A DNA stretch of 64,000 nt from Comamonadaceae bacterium 2PF (GTDB taxonomy: Bacteria; Pseudomonadota; Gammaproteobacteria; Burkholderiales; Burkholderiaceae_C). The DNA is taken from assembly GCA_005502875.1 (NCBI GenBank), contig SCMV01000006.1, positions 48,857 through 112,856 on the forward strand, given 5' to 3'. Below, one piece after another: positions 26,857 through 37,969 of the stretch (within the stretch, counting starts at the first letter, position 1; each line of letters starts with the position of its first letter). The notes beneath the pieces are model-generated. The model was not told the DNA's origin, did not search any database, and worked only from the letters and a program-made list of their open reading frames with translations. The position numbers were made by a program, and so were the translations under genes.

Positions 26857-27822
26857 ATGGCCGTTTTCACCGAAGTCTCCCCCGACGAAGCCGCCGCTCT
26901 GCTCAAGAAGCTGAACCTGGGCACCCTGCAGTCGATGCAAGGCATCAACTCCGGCATCGAAAACACCAACTACTTCGTCAGCACCGAACACGGCGACTAC
27001 GTGCTGACCCTGTTCGAGCGCCTGAGCTTCGAGCAACTGCCCTTCTACCTGAACCTGATGCAGCACCTGGCAGGCCACGGCATCCCGGTGCCGGCGCCCC
27101 AGGCCGATGCGCAGGGCAACATCCTGCACACCGTGCAAGGCAAACCTGCCGCCGTGGTGACCCGCCTGAAGGGCCGCAACCAGATGGCCCCCCAGGCCGC
27201 CGATTGCGCACAGGTTGGCGCCATGCTGGCGCGCATGCACCTGGCGGGCCAGGATTACGCCGAGAGTCAGCCCAACTTGCGCGGCCTGGCGTGGTGGGTG
27301 GAAACCGTGCCGGTGGTCAAGCCGCACCTCACGCCCGAGCAAACCGCGCTGATCGAGTCCGAGCTGCACTTCCAGCAAGGGCTGGCCGCCAGCACCGACT
27401 ACGCCGAGCTGCCCCATGGCCCCGTGCACGCCGACCTGTTCCGCGACAACGTGATGTTCGACGGCCCCGCGCTGTCGGGCTTTTTCGACTTCTATTTCGC
27501 GGGCTGCGACACCTTCGGCTTTGACATCGCCGTGTGCCTGAACGACTGGTGCATCGACCTGGCCACGGGCGCCCTCGATGAAGCCCGCGCCCAGGCCTTC
27601 GTGAACGCCTACGACGCCGTGCGCCCACTGACCGAGGTCGAACAGCGCCTGCTGCCCTCGCTGCTGCGATCGGCCGCCATGCGCTTTTGGCTGTCCCGCT
27701 TGTGGGACTTCCACCTGCCGCGCGACGCTGCCATGCTGCAACCCCACGACCCCACCCACTTCGAGCGCGTGCTGACGCTGCGCCGCAACCAGCCTTGGTC
27801 CTGGCAGCGAGCCACCGCATGA
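26857..27822 (+). CDS. thrB: Homoserine kinase (aminoglycoside phosphotransferase fold)
   Basis: A 321-residue kinase of the ThrB type found in pseudomonads and Burkholderiales, unrelated to the GHMP homoserine kinase of E. coli. Motifs: GINSGIENTNYFV near the start, DYVLTLFERL, catalytic loop PHGPVHADLFRDNVMFDG and metal-binding GFFDFYFAGCD. It phosphorylates homoserine in threonine synthesis. The ATG at 26857 (MAVFTEVSPDEAA) is the conserved start. It overlaps the next gene by 4 bp (ATGA). Confidence 0.95.
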   Translation: MAVFTEVSPDEAAALLKKLNLGTLQSMQGINSGIENTNYFVSTEHGDYVLTLFERLSFEQLPFYLNLMQHLAGHGIPVPAPQADAQGNILHTVQGKPAAVVTRLKGRNQMAPQAADCAQVGAMLARMHLAGQDYAESQPNLRGLAWWVETVPVVKPHLTPEQTALIESELHFQQGLAASTDYAELPHGPVHADLFRDNVMFDGPALSGFFDFYFAGCDTFGFDIAVCLNDWCIDLATGALDEARAQAFVNAYDAVRPLTEVEQRLLPSLLRSAAMRFWLSRLWDFHLPRDAAMLQPHDPTHFERVLTLRRNQPWSWQRATA

Positions 27823-28640
27823 AGCTGCGCATCAACCCCGCTTCGCAAGGGTTCGCCTGGGCACGTCAGGGCTGGCTGGTCTGTGTGCGCCAACCCATGG
27901 GTTACGCCGGCCTGGTCGGCATGGTGATCGCAGGGGCGCTGCTGATGGCGGGGCTGCCCTTGATCGGACCGATCCTGGTCGTCGCTCTGATGCCTCTGGC
28001 CTGGATGGGGTTCATGCTGGCCACGCGTCGCGTGATGCTCAAGGAACGCATCATGCCGGGCGTGCTGGTCGAAGCCGTGCGAACGCCGGACAGCCCACGG
28101 GCGGCCTTTGCCAGGCTGGGCGCTGCCTACGTGGCCGGCACCTTCCTGGTCATGCTGCTGGCCCAACTGCTTGGACCTGGTGCGGAGGCACTGGCCGAAG
28201 CGCTGGAAAAGGCCAAGGACACCGACGAGGTCATGGCCGATCCGCGCGTGCTGCAGGACATGGCCTGGCGACTGGGGCTGACCTGGCCGCTGTCGCTGCT
28301 GTTCTGGCACACCCCCGCACTCACCTTGTGGGCACGCATGCCGCTGGGCAAGGCCCTGTTTTTCAGCGCGGTGGCCTCTTGGCGCAACCTGGGCGCCTTC
28401 GTGGTGTTCGGCGCCACCTGGTTGCTGGCCGTGATCGCCCTGGCGGTGCTGACGCGTGTGGTGCAGCAGGCCATCCCCCTGCCCGCCTTGTCCAACATGC
28501 TGACCTTCGCAGGGGTGCTGTGGCTGGCCTCGTGCTTTTATGCGTCGCTGTATTTCAGCGTGGTCGATTGCTTCGAGGGGGCACAGCAGGAGGGCGCTGA
28601 CGCCACCCTGGCGCCGGATCAAACCGAGCCATCGCCCTGA
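27819..28640 (+). CDS. BPSS1780-type membrane protein
   Basis: A 273-residue integral membrane protein with about six hydrophobic segments (for example GLVGMVIAGALLMAGLPLIG and FVVFGATWLLAVIALAVL). It matches the BPSS1780 family, a conserved Burkholderiales protein of unknown function that regularly follows homoserine kinase. The start overlaps the thrB stop (ATGA), so it is translated with thrB. It ends 63 bases from the convergent oxyR end. Confidence 0.8.
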   Translation: MKLRINPASQGFAWARQGWLVCVRQPMGYAGLVGMVIAGALLMAGLPLIGPILVVALMPLAWMGFMLATRRVMLKERIMPGVLVEAVRTPDSPRAAFARLGAAYVAGTFLVMLLAQLLGPGAEALAEALEKAKDTDEVMADPRVLQDMAWRLGLTWPLSLLFWHTPALTLWARMPLGKALFFSAVASWRNLGAFVVFGATWLLAVIALAVLTRVVQQAIPLPALSNMLTFAGVLWLASCFYASLYFSVVDCFEGAQQEGADATLAPDQTEPSP

Positions 28641-28703
28641 ACCTGTGGCGCCCATGCGCCCGAGCAACGCGAGCCGCAGGCCCGAGCCCAAGGCACCATC
28701 CGC

Positions 28704-29627
28704 TCAGTGCGTCAAACGCTGCACCCCGGCAAGCGGACACGCATAGATGGCGTTGCGCAAAGCAGCGATGGCTTCATAGCGCGTGAAGCTGCGGCGCCAG
28801 GCGAGCACCACGCGACGCGTTGGCACCGGGTCTTCGAACGGGATGTAGGCGATGTGCGGGTGAGGCTCGGGCGGCACCGACAGCTGCGGCACCACGGTCA
28901 CGCCCATGCCAGCGGCCACCATGTGCTTGATGGTCTCCAGTGACGAGCCTTCAAAGCTCTTGCGGATGCCTTCGGCGTTGCTCGAGAAGCGCGCGAACTC
29001 GGGGCAGACCTCGAGCACGTGGTCGCGAAAGCAGTGCCCCGTGCCGAGCAGCAGCATGGTCTCTTGCTTGAGCTCCTCGGCGTTGATGCGCTCGTGAGCG
29101 GCCAGCGCATGGCTGCGCGGCACAGCCACCAGGAAGGGCTCGTCGTACAGCGGCGCCAGCGCCAGGTTGGTGTCCGGGAAGGGTTCGGCCAGGATGGCGC
29201 AATCGAGCTCGCCCGAGCGCAGCATGTCCAGCAAGCGGGCGGTGAAGTTCTCTTGCAGCATCAGCGGCATCTGAGGCACCTCGGCGATCGCGTTGCGCAC
29301 GAGGTCGGGCAGCAGGTAGGGGCCGATGGTGTAGATGACGCCCAGGCGCAGCGGGCCGGCCAGCGGGTCCTTGCCGCGCTTGGCGATTTCCTTGATGGAC
29401 TGCGCCTGCTCCAGCACCGACTGGGCCTGACGGATGATCTCTTCGCCCAACGGCGTGACGCTGACCTCGTTGCTGCCGCGCTCGAAGAGTTTGACGTCGA
29501 GCTCTTCCTCGAGCTTTTTGACGGCCACGGACAGCGTGGGCTGGGAAACAAAGCAAGCTTCGGCGGCGCGCCCGAAGTGGCGTTCGCGGGCCACGGCCAC
29601 GATGTAGCGGAGTTCGGTCAGGGTCAT
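28704..29627 (-). CDS. oxyR: Hydrogen peroxide-inducible regulator OxyR
   Basis: A 307-residue LysR-type regulator with N-terminal helix-turn-helix (TELRYIVAVARERHFGRAAE, VSQPTLSVAVKKLEEEL). The redox pair is intact: Cys199 and Cys208 in GHCFRDHVLEVC, the same numbering as E. coli OxyR. It activates peroxide defence genes upon disulphide formation. I chose the ATG at 29627; a longer frame upstream overlaps recG and has no conserved sequence. It lies 16 bases after recG, an arrangement also known from other proteobacteria. Confidence 0.96.
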   Translation of the reverse strand: MTLTELRYIVAVARERHFGRAAEACFVSQPTLSVAVKKLEEELDVKLFERGSNEVSVTPLGEEIIRQAQSVLEQAQSIKEIAKRGKDPLAGPLRLGVIYTIGPYLLPDLVRNAIAEVPQMPLMLQENFTARLLDMLRSGELDCAILAEPFPDTNLALAPLYDEPFLVAVPRSHALAAHERINAEELKQETMLLLGTGHCFRDHVLEVCPEFARFSSNAEGIRKSFEGSSLETIKHMVAAGMGVTVVPQLSVPPEPHPHIAYIPFEDPVPTRRVVLAWRRSFTRYEAIAALRNAIYACPLAGVQRLTH

Positions 29628-29643
29628 GGTGGGCGATTGTGAC

Positions 29644-31773
29644 TCAGGCCTTGAGGTACTCGGCCTTTTGGCCCAGCCACCGGTGGATGTGGCGTTGTGC
29701 GGCTTCGGGGTGACGGGCCAACAACTGCTCGGCCACATTGCGCACCCGCGCCAGCAGACCCTGGTCTTCGTTGAGGTCGGCAAAACGCAGCAATGCAGCC
29801 CCCGACTGGCGCGAACCCATGAACTCGCCAGGGCCGCGAATTTCAAGGTCGCGCCGCGAGATCTCGAAACCGTCGGTGGTCTCGGCCATGGCACGCAGGC
29901 GCTGTTTGCCCGAGTCGGACAGCGGCGAGGCGTAAAGCAGCACGCACACGCTGGCCACGGCGCCGCGCCCCACCCGGCCGCGCAGTTGGTGCAATTGGCT
30001 CAGCCCGAACCGCTCGGCGTGCTCGATCACCATCAGGCTGGCGTTGGGCACGTCCACGCCCACCTCGATGACGGTGGTGGCGACCAGCACCTGCAGCTCG
30101 GCGCTGGCGAAGCGCTCCATGACCGAGGCTTTCTCGGCAGCCGGCAAACGCCCGTGCAGCAGACCGATGCCCACGCCGGGCAGGGCTTCGCTCAAGTCCT
30201 GGTGGGTCTGGGTGACGTTGCTGAGGTCCAGCGGCGGGCGCTTGGCGCTGTCTCGGCCGGCGATGGCGTCGGCCGTCTGGTCGCTGTCCTCGGTCTCGTC
30301 GATCAGCGGGCAGACCCAGTAGACCTGCCGACCCCGCGCCACCTCGTCGCGGATGCGTTCGATCACCTCTTCGCGGCGGCTGTCGGCAAAGACCTTGGTG
30401 ACAATCGGCGTGCGACCGGGCGGCAGCTCGTCGATGGTGCTGACCTCCAGGTCGGCCAGGTAGGTCATGGCCAGGGTGCGCGGGATGGGCGTGGCGCTCA
30501 TCATCAAGAGGTGCGGTTCAAGCTCGGTGCTATCGAGCTTGCGGCGCAGCTGCAGACGCTGGGCGACGCCGAACCGGTGCTGCTCGTCGATGAGCGCCAG
30601 GCCGAGTCTGGTGAATTCCACCTGGTCCTGGATGACGGCATGGGTGCCGACCACCAGCTGCGCCTCACCCGAAGCGACCATGGCGATCTGCTCGCGCTTG
30701 GCCTTGGGCTTCAAGCTGCCGGTGAGCCAGGCCACCTTCACGCCCAGGGGTGCGAGCCAGCCCACCAGCTTGCGGAAATGCTGCTCGGCCAGGATCTCGG
30801 TGGGCGCCATCAGCGCACACTGCCAGCCCGCCTCGATGGCGATGGCCGCCGACAGCGCCGCCACCACCGTCTTGCCCGAGCCCACATCGCCCTGAAGCAG
30901 TCGGTGCATGGGTTGTGGGCGCTGCAGGTCGATGGCGATCTCGCCGCACACGCGGCGCTGCGCGGCGGTGAGGTCGAACGGCAACACGCCCAGCAGTCGC
31001 TCGTGCAGGCCACCGGTTTTCAAGGGCAGTTGTGGCGCTTTGAGGTGCGCACGTTCCGCCTTCGATTGCAACCGTGACAACTGCTGGGCCAGCAGTTCCT
31101 CGAACTTCAAGCGCTGCCAGGCCGGGTGCTGGTGCTCGGTCAACGCTTGCAGTGACGCATCAGGCGGCGGGTGGTGCAGGAACTGCAGCGACTGCCGCAA
31201 CGTGGGCCAGCTGGCGGGCAAGGTGCCAGGCGGCAGCACCTCGTCGAGCGGTGCCCGCTTGAGTGCGGCTTCCACGGCCTTGCGCAGGTAGGCCTGGGGC
31301 AGGCCCGCACCCGTGGGATAGACCGGCGTGAGCGAAGTCGCCAGCGGCGTGTCTTCGCTGACGATGCGCACGCTGGGGTGCACCATTTCGCGCCCGAAGA
31401 AGCCGTGGCGCAACTCGCCGCGCACGCGCAGGCGCACGCCTGGCGCCCAGCTCTTTTGCTGCGAGCCGTAGAAGTTCAGGAACCTCAGCAGCACCTCGCC
31501 CGTGCCATCGTCGAGTTTGACGATGAGCTGGCGCCGACCACGCATTTCGATGCGGTTGTCCCGCACCTCGCCTTCAAGCTGCACGGTCTGCCCGTCGCGC
31601 GCCTGCCGCAGCGGCGTGACCACGGTCTCGTCCTCGTAGCGCAGGGGCAGGTGCAAGGCCAGGTCGATGTCGCGCGCCAGGCCCAGGCGATGCATGGCCT
31701 TCTGCGGGGCAGACAGGTTGGGCGCGGCGTCAGCGGTTTTCGCGGCGGGTTTCGCAGCTGCCTGGCGGGGCAC
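29644..31773 (-). CDS. recG: ATP-dependent DNA helicase RecG
   Basis: A 709-residue superfamily 2 helicase for replication fork regression and Holliday junction processing. It has an N-terminal OB/wedge domain (LRQARDGQTVQLEGEV), then Walker A (LQGDVGSGKTVVAAL), LIDEQHRFGVAQR, SATPIPRTLAMT, VCPLIDETE and the C-terminal QLRGRVGRG motif. The start is GTG at 31773, supported by AGGAG six bases upstream. oxyR follows on the same strand; glpQ diverges. Confidence 0.96.
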   Translation of the reverse strand: MPRQAAAKPAAKTADAAPNLSAPQKAMHRLGLARDIDLALHLPLRYEDETVVTPLRQARDGQTVQLEGEVRDNRIEMRGRRQLIVKLDDGTGEVLLRFLNFYGSQQKSWAPGVRLRVRGELRHGFFGREMVHPSVRIVSEDTPLATSLTPVYPTGAGLPQAYLRKAVEAALKRAPLDEVLPPGTLPASWPTLRQSLQFLHHPPPDASLQALTEHQHPAWQRLKFEELLAQQLSRLQSKAERAHLKAPQLPLKTGGLHERLLGVLPFDLTAAQRRVCGEIAIDLQRPQPMHRLLQGDVGSGKTVVAALSAAIAIEAGWQCALMAPTEILAEQHFRKLVGWLAPLGVKVAWLTGSLKPKAKREQIAMVASGEAQLVVGTHAVIQDQVEFTRLGLALIDEQHRFGVAQRLQLRRKLDSTELEPHLLMMSATPIPRTLAMTYLADLEVSTIDELPPGRTPIVTKVFADSRREEVIERIRDEVARGRQVYWVCPLIDETEDSDQTADAIAGRDSAKRPPLDLSNVTQTHQDLSEALPGVGIGLLHGRLPAAEKASVMERFASAELQVLVATTVIEVGVDVPNASLMVIEHAERFGLSQLHQLRGRVGRGAVASVCVLLYASPLSDSGKQRLRAMAETTDGFEISRRDLEIRGPGEFMGSRQSGAALLRFADLNEDQGLLARVRNVAEQLLARHPEAAQRHIHRWLGQKAEYLKA

Positions 31774-31936
31774 GTGGGTCTCCTGGCGTGGAGGGTGAAC
31801 GAATCGTCATTGTGCCCGTGCCGAACGGCTCTCTCGTGCGCCCCTGTGGGCGAGACCAGCGTCACGCAAGCTGCGTAAGGTGTTGCGAACGAAGCCTTGA
31901 AACGCCCAGGATCTCGCACCAACCGAGGAGACACCC

Positions 31937-33115
31937 ATGCCATCCAAACTCAGCTCGCTGCTGGCCCTGTCGGCCGCCTTGTTCATCGCCGCACCGGGCT
32001 TCGCGTCCGAGGCCGACCGGCTGGAACGCACCGAATCCAGCAGCCGCCACGGCCAGCGCGCCGAGCCCCTGGTCATCGGCCACCGAGGCGCCTCAGGCTA
32101 CCTGCCCGAGCACACCCTGCAAGCCTACGCGCTGGCCATCGAGCTGGGCGCCGACTACATCGAGCCCGACCTCGTGGCCACCAAGGATGGCCACCTGATC
32201 GCCCGCCACGAGCCCAACATCACGAACACCACCGACGTGGCCGACCGCCCCGAGTTCGCCGCGCGCCGCCGCACCATGGTGGTCGACGGCTTCACGGAAG
32301 AGGGCTTCTTCGCCTCCGACTTCACGCTCGCCGAGATCAAGACGCTGCGCGCCAAGCAGGCCTTCGGCGAGCGCCCTCAGCAGTTCAACGGCAAGTTCCA
32401 GGTGCCCACGCTGCAAGAGGTCATCGCGCTGGTCAAGCGCAAGACGCTGGAGAAGGGTCGCGTGATCGGCATCTACCCCGAGACCAAGCACCCGACTTAC
32501 CACCAGCGACTGGGCCTGCCGCTGGAGGCCCGCCTGCTCAAGGCGCTGACGCAAGCCGGCTGGAACCACCGTCACGCGCCCGTTTTCATCCAATCGTTCG
32601 AGCAAGGCAACCTCAAGGCACTGAGCAAGCTCACGAAGGTGCGACTGATCCAACTGGTCGACGCCAACGACGTCAACCCCGACGGCTCGCTGGACTTCAC
32701 CGCGCCTTATGACCGGCCCTATGACTGGACCGCGTCGGGCAAGCCGGAGCTGCTGGCGCGCACTTTTGGCTGGCTGACCACCGATGCGGGCCTCAAGGAC
32801 GTGGCGTCGTATGCGCACGGCATCGGCCCCTGGAAGCGCTACATCGTGCCGACGCTGGCCAACCCCGAGGGCACCGGCCCCGGCGAAGCCAGCTTGCAAC
32901 TGGGCGAACCCACCGACCTGATCGAACGCGCCCACGCCGCAGGCCTCAAGGTGCACACCTGGACCTTCCGCAACGAGCAGCGCCGCCTGCCCGGCGACTA
33001 CACCGGCAACCCGATCAACGAGTACCTGCAGTTCTTTGAACTTGGCATCGATGGTGTGTTCTCGGACTTCCCGGACACGGCTGTGGTGGCGCGTGAGCTG
33101 GATCGGCTGAAGTAA
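31937..33115 (+). CDS. glpQ: Periplasmic glycerophosphodiester phosphodiesterase
   Basis: A 392-residue exported hydrolase of the GDPD family (TIM barrel). A signal peptide (MPSKLSSLLALSAALFIAAPGFA) precedes the catalytic LVIGHRGASGYLPEHTLQAY (His, Arg and Glu of the HRGxxxxxPENT pattern, here PEHT), then YIEPDLVATKDGHLIARHEP with the metal-binding EPD and second His. It releases glycerol-3-phosphate from phospholipid head-group diesters. GGAG precedes the ATG. It is divergent from recG, and ceramidase-like gene follows after 9 bases. Confidence 0.95.
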   Translation: MPSKLSSLLALSAALFIAAPGFASEADRLERTESSSRHGQRAEPLVIGHRGASGYLPEHTLQAYALAIELGADYIEPDLVATKDGHLIARHEPNITNTTDVADRPEFAARRRTMVVDGFTEEGFFASDFTLAEIKTLRAKQAFGERPQQFNGKFQVPTLQEVIALVKRKTLEKGRVIGIYPETKHPTYHQRLGLPLEARLLKALTQAGWNHRHAPVFIQSFEQGNLKALSKLTKVRLIQLVDANDVNPDGSLDFTAPYDRPYDWTASGKPELLARTFGWLTTDAGLKDVASYAHGIGPWKRYIVPTLANPEGTGPGEASLQLGEPTDLIERAHAAGLKVHTWTFRNEQRRLPGDYTGNPINEYLQFFELGIDGVFSDFPDTAVVARELDRLK

Positions 33116-33124
33116 CCTGGGCGC

Positions 33125-33778
33125 ATGCCCTCCGCCTTCACGCACCTTGACCTGTACTGCGAGCGGCTCGGCCCTGGGTTCTGGGCCGAGCCGCTCAACG
33201 CCATGTCCAATGGCGGATTCGTCATCGCCGCCTGGCTGGCCTGGCGGCTGGCGGGTTCTCTGCCTGGGCGCACACCCAGGACGACCCACCTGCTGATCGG
33301 CCTGCTGGCCACCATCGGCGTGGGCAGCTTCCTGTTCCACACCCTGGCGGTGACCTGGGCCATGTGGGCCGACGTCATCCCCATCTTCCTGTACCAGTTG
33401 CTGTTCCTGGTGCTGTACCTGGGTCAAGTGGCGCGGGTCAAGCCGCTGCCTTGCCTGGGCTGGGTGGCGCTGTTTTTCGCGGTTTCTTGGTGTTTCGCAG
33501 CGCTGCCGACGCAGTGGCTCAACGGCTCACTGTCGTATGGTTCAGCGTTCGTGTTCGTGGCGGGCATGGCCGCTTACCACTGGCGCAGCGGGCGGCGCGA
33601 ACCGCTGGTTCTGGCCCTGGCCACCTTGCTGTTTGCCTTGTCGCTCACCTGTCGCTCGCTGGACATGCAGGTGTGCAACTGGCTGAACACGGGCACGCAC
33701 CCGCTGTGGCACCTGCTCAACGCCGGGGTGCTGTACCTGTGCACGCGGGCCTTGCTGCTGAACGAAGGCAGGCGCTGA
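33125..33778 (+). CDS. Ceramidase-domain (CREST superfamily) membrane protein
   Basis: A 217-residue protein with about seven membrane helices. The pattern YCERLGPGFWAEPLNAMSNGGF, then GVGSFLFHTLAVTWAMWADVIPI and near the end HPLWHLLNAGVLYL, matches bacterial alkaline ceramidase-domain proteins, including the Ser, His/Asp and HxxxH-type residues used for zinc. The substrate in bacteria is not settled. Only 9 bases separate it from glpQ, so both may act on membrane lipid turnover. Confidence 0.82.
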   Translation: MPSAFTHLDLYCERLGPGFWAEPLNAMSNGGFVIAAWLAWRLAGSLPGRTPRTTHLLIGLLATIGVGSFLFHTLAVTWAMWADVIPIFLYQLLFLVLYLGQVARVKPLPCLGWVALFFAVSWCFAALPTQWLNGSLSYGSAFVFVAGMAAYHWRSGRREPLVLALATLLFALSLTCRSLDMQVCNWLNTGTHPLWHLLNAGVLYLCTRALLLNEGRR

Positions 33779-33811
33779 AGTCTCGCCCCCCGTTGCCACG
33801 GCGAGGTGATC

Positions 33812-34048
33812 TCAGCCGGGCCCGTGCCTGGGCCGTCCCCCCGACCGCAACGGCTGCAACAGCCCCTTGAGCCCGTTGTGGTCGATCTCGTGCATCAGCT
33901 GGAGCAACCGGCCGATCTCTCCCTTGGGAAAGCCCTCGCGGGCAAACCAGTTCAGGTAGTTGCCAGGCAGGTCCGCGATCACCTTGCCTTGGTGCTTGCC
34001 AAAAGGCATGGGCAAGGTCACCAGCTTTTGCAGGTCTTCGGGCTTCAT
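33812..34048 (-). CDS. DUF3820 family small protein
   Basis: A 78-residue basic protein. MPFGKHQGKVIADLPGNYLNWF and GFPKGEIGRLLQLMHEIDHN are the hallmarks of DUF3820, a putative quorum-sensing-regulated or nuclease-associated small family whose role is unproven. The tail PLRSGGRPRHGPG is unconserved. It lies 33 bases from the convergent ceramidase end and 34 bases downstream of another small gene on its strand. Confidence 0.75.
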   Translation of the reverse strand: MKPEDLQKLVTLPMPFGKHQGKVIADLPGNYLNWFAREGFPKGEIGRLLQLMHEIDHNGLKGLLQPLRSGGRPRHGPG

Positions 34049-34082
34049 GGCCTGACGGGGCTGCGGCGGAGCTGCAAGCGGT

Positions 34083-34316
34083 TCAGCAGCGCCCCGATCG
34101 GCGGCTGCGCGGATTGAGCTTGTCGAGCTCGGTGATCTGCTGTTTGAGCAGCATGATCAGGGTGCGGGCGTCATCGACCTCGATCGACAGAACGCTGGTG
34201 ACGCGCTCGTCCTTGGCGGGGCGCGCCTGCACCAGCGCGTCCACGCTCACCTCGATCAGGCCCTTGTCGTGGCGGACGGCCTTGATGCGTTGCAGTTCGA
34301 TGTCGTGGGTTTTCAT
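34083..34316 (-). CDS. Small hypothetical protein
   Basis: A 77-residue protein (MKTHDIELQRIKAVRHDKG start). A likely beta-rich front (IEVSVDALVQ, VTSVLSIEVDDARTL) is followed by a helix (MLLKQQITELDKLN) and a basic tail RSRRSG. I do not recognise a family. It looks genuine because it sits between DUF3820 and a palindrome upstream of osmC with correct codon composition; the longer in-frame start at 34448 would run through that palindrome. Confidence 0.55.
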   Translation of the reverse strand: MKTHDIELQRIKAVRHDKGLIEVSVDALVQARPAKDERVTSVLSIEVDDARTLIMLLKQQITELDKLNPRSRRSGRC

Positions 34317-34382
34317 GTTCGGGTCTGCGGCGAAAGGTAAGCCGAGATTGTCGCCGCATCGAGGGGCCCTGGCTCGCCCCCT

Positions 34383-34400
34383 TGTGCAGCCTGCTGCACA
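34383..34400. promoter_or_regulatory. Perfect palindrome between divergent genes
   Basis: TGTGCAG-CCTG-CTGCACA, a perfect 7-bp inverted repeat, lies 47 bases before the OsmC ATG and 67 bases before the 77-residue gene on the other strand. The position fits a repressor operator for either gene. No T-run, so not a terminator. Confidence 0.4.
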
Positions 34401-34446
34401 GCCTCCCCGACAATGGGCCAAGAACACCCCATCAGGAGAGCCGTCC

Positions 34447-34914
34447 ATGTCCCGCCACGCCTACACCGCCGAAACCCTTTGGGAGCGCGGAGACCAGCCC
34501 TTCACCGACAACCGCTACAGCCGCAGGCACCTGCTGCGCTTCGATGGCGGCATCACCGTGGCGGGCTCGTCTTCACCGCACATCGTCCCTGTGCCGTATT
34601 CGGATGCGACCGCGATCGACCCTGAAGAGGCACTGGTCTCGGCCCTCTCGAGCTGCCACATGCTCTGGTTCCTGGGCATCGCCGCGCGCAACGGCTTCGT
34701 CATCGACTCGTACCACGACGAGGCCTTTGGCGTCATGACGGCCAACGAGCGCAAGAAGCTCTGGCTGTCCTCGGTCACGTTGCGGCCCAGGGTCGTGTTC
34801 TCGGGTGCCTCGCTGCCTTCCCCCGCCGACCTCGAGCGCATGCACCACGAGGCGCACGAGGAGTGCTTCATCGCGAACTCCGTGAAAACCGAAGTCCAGA
34901 TCCGCCCGCGCTGA
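34447..34914 (+). CDS. OsmC family protein
   Basis: A 155-residue OsmC/Ohr-fold protein. The start (SRHAYTAETLWERGDQPF) and the middle DPEEALVSALSSCHMLWFLGIAARNGF with its conserved Cys are typical; the second family Cys is in EECFIANSVKTEV. Such proteins reduce organic or fatty-acid hydroperoxides using the two Cys. AGGAG lies eight bases upstream of the ATG, with a palindrome in the promoter region. Confidence 0.88.
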   Translation: MSRHAYTAETLWERGDQPFTDNRYSRRHLLRFDGGITVAGSSSPHIVPVPYSDATAIDPEEALVSALSSCHMLWFLGIAARNGFVIDSYHDEAFGVMTANERKKLWLSSVTLRPRVVFSGASLPSPADLERMHHEAHEECFIANSVKTEVQIRPR

Positions 34915-35004
34915 ACCTGGGCTCTCCCCGCAAACCTCACCACGGATGCTCCTGCCACCCTTGTTAAAGTCTGCGCCTGACATTTGAACGCCCAAGGAAA
35001 ACCC

Positions 35005-35541
35005 ATGTTGTCTCGCCGGCCCCTCACTGCCTCCACCGTTGCCGCCCTGCTGTTGAGCGGCTGCGCAGCCACCGTTTCCAGAACAGGTGGATCTGGGGCA
35101 CCGTTGCAAGTCAGCCCGGCATCGACCGCACACCTGAGCCTGCAGGTCCAACCCGCGCCCGGCATGGTGTCCAACGGTGACTGGCATGCTCTGCGCAACG
35201 ACTGGCGCGAAAGCATGGGGCAATCGACAGGCCTCGCGGGCATGGGCTACACGTGGCTGGAGGCCAGCACGGAACCCCCTCCAAAGCCGAGCGTGCTGGC
35301 GGTCGTCAAGGTGCAGAACTTCCGTTATGTCAGCGCGGCAGCCCGCGTGGGAATGGGCGTGCTGGGAGGCGATGCGCACATCAACGCCGAGGTCTCGTTC
35401 TATGAGCTGCCCGACAAGCGCCTGCTGGGCACCCGAACCTATGGCACGACCACGAAGTTCAGCGAGGGCATCTTCTCGGCGGCCTCGCGCAAGCAGATCG
35501 AAGCCATGTCCCAGGAAATCGTGGCCGAGATCAAACGCTGA
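35005..35541 (+). CDS. Lipoprotein, DUF4410-like
   Basis: A 178-residue lipoprotein. The signal peptide ends in a lipobox ALLLSGC. The remainder ([31 protein letters not shown], split here only for its motifs VGMGVLGG and [15 protein letters not shown]) resembles DUF4410 outer-membrane lipoproteins of unknown role. The ATG at 35005 has AAGGA six bases upstream; a TTG at 34984 lies before that site and is rejected. Confidence 0.65.
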   Translation: MLSRRPLTASTVAALLLSGCAATVSRTGGSGAPLQVSPASTAHLSLQVQPAPGMVSNGDWHALRNDWRESMGQSTGLAGMGYTWLEASTEPPPKPSVLAVVKVQNFRYVSAAARVGMGVLGGDAHINAEVSFYELPDKRLLGTRTYGTTTKFSEGIFSAASRKQIEAMSQEIVAEIKR

Positions 35542-35612
35542 CGCCACCTGGCTGGCATCGATCAGGCTGCGGCACGCTGCTCGCGGCTTGAGCGACAATC
35601 ACGCCTTCCGCT

Positions 35613-35641
35613 TTTTGGCACTTCTTTTGACACTTTGGCAC
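35613..35641. repeat. Degenerate tandem repeat before queA
   Basis: TTTTGGCAC, TTTTGACAC and TTTGGCAC follow each other at 35613, 35625 and 35634, ending 24 bases before the queA ATG. The T-rich composition contrasts with the GC-rich surroundings, so this may be the queA promoter region or a protein-binding array. Confidence 0.3.
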
Positions 35642-35665
35642 GGGGCCCGTCCGCCCCTCAAAAGC

Positions 35666-37913
<2,248 letters not shown>

Positions 37914-37969
37914 GGACGGCGCGTGCGCCTGCACTGCGCCGGCCCGCCCCATCGGGGTTCCAGGGGCCC

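Noticed and set aside
31864..31876. ACGCA-AGC-TGCGT in the recG/glpQ gap and a possible PHO box for glpQ
   Set aside because: Stem too short, and the nearby CGTCATT-type sequence lacks a correctly spaced second heptamer.
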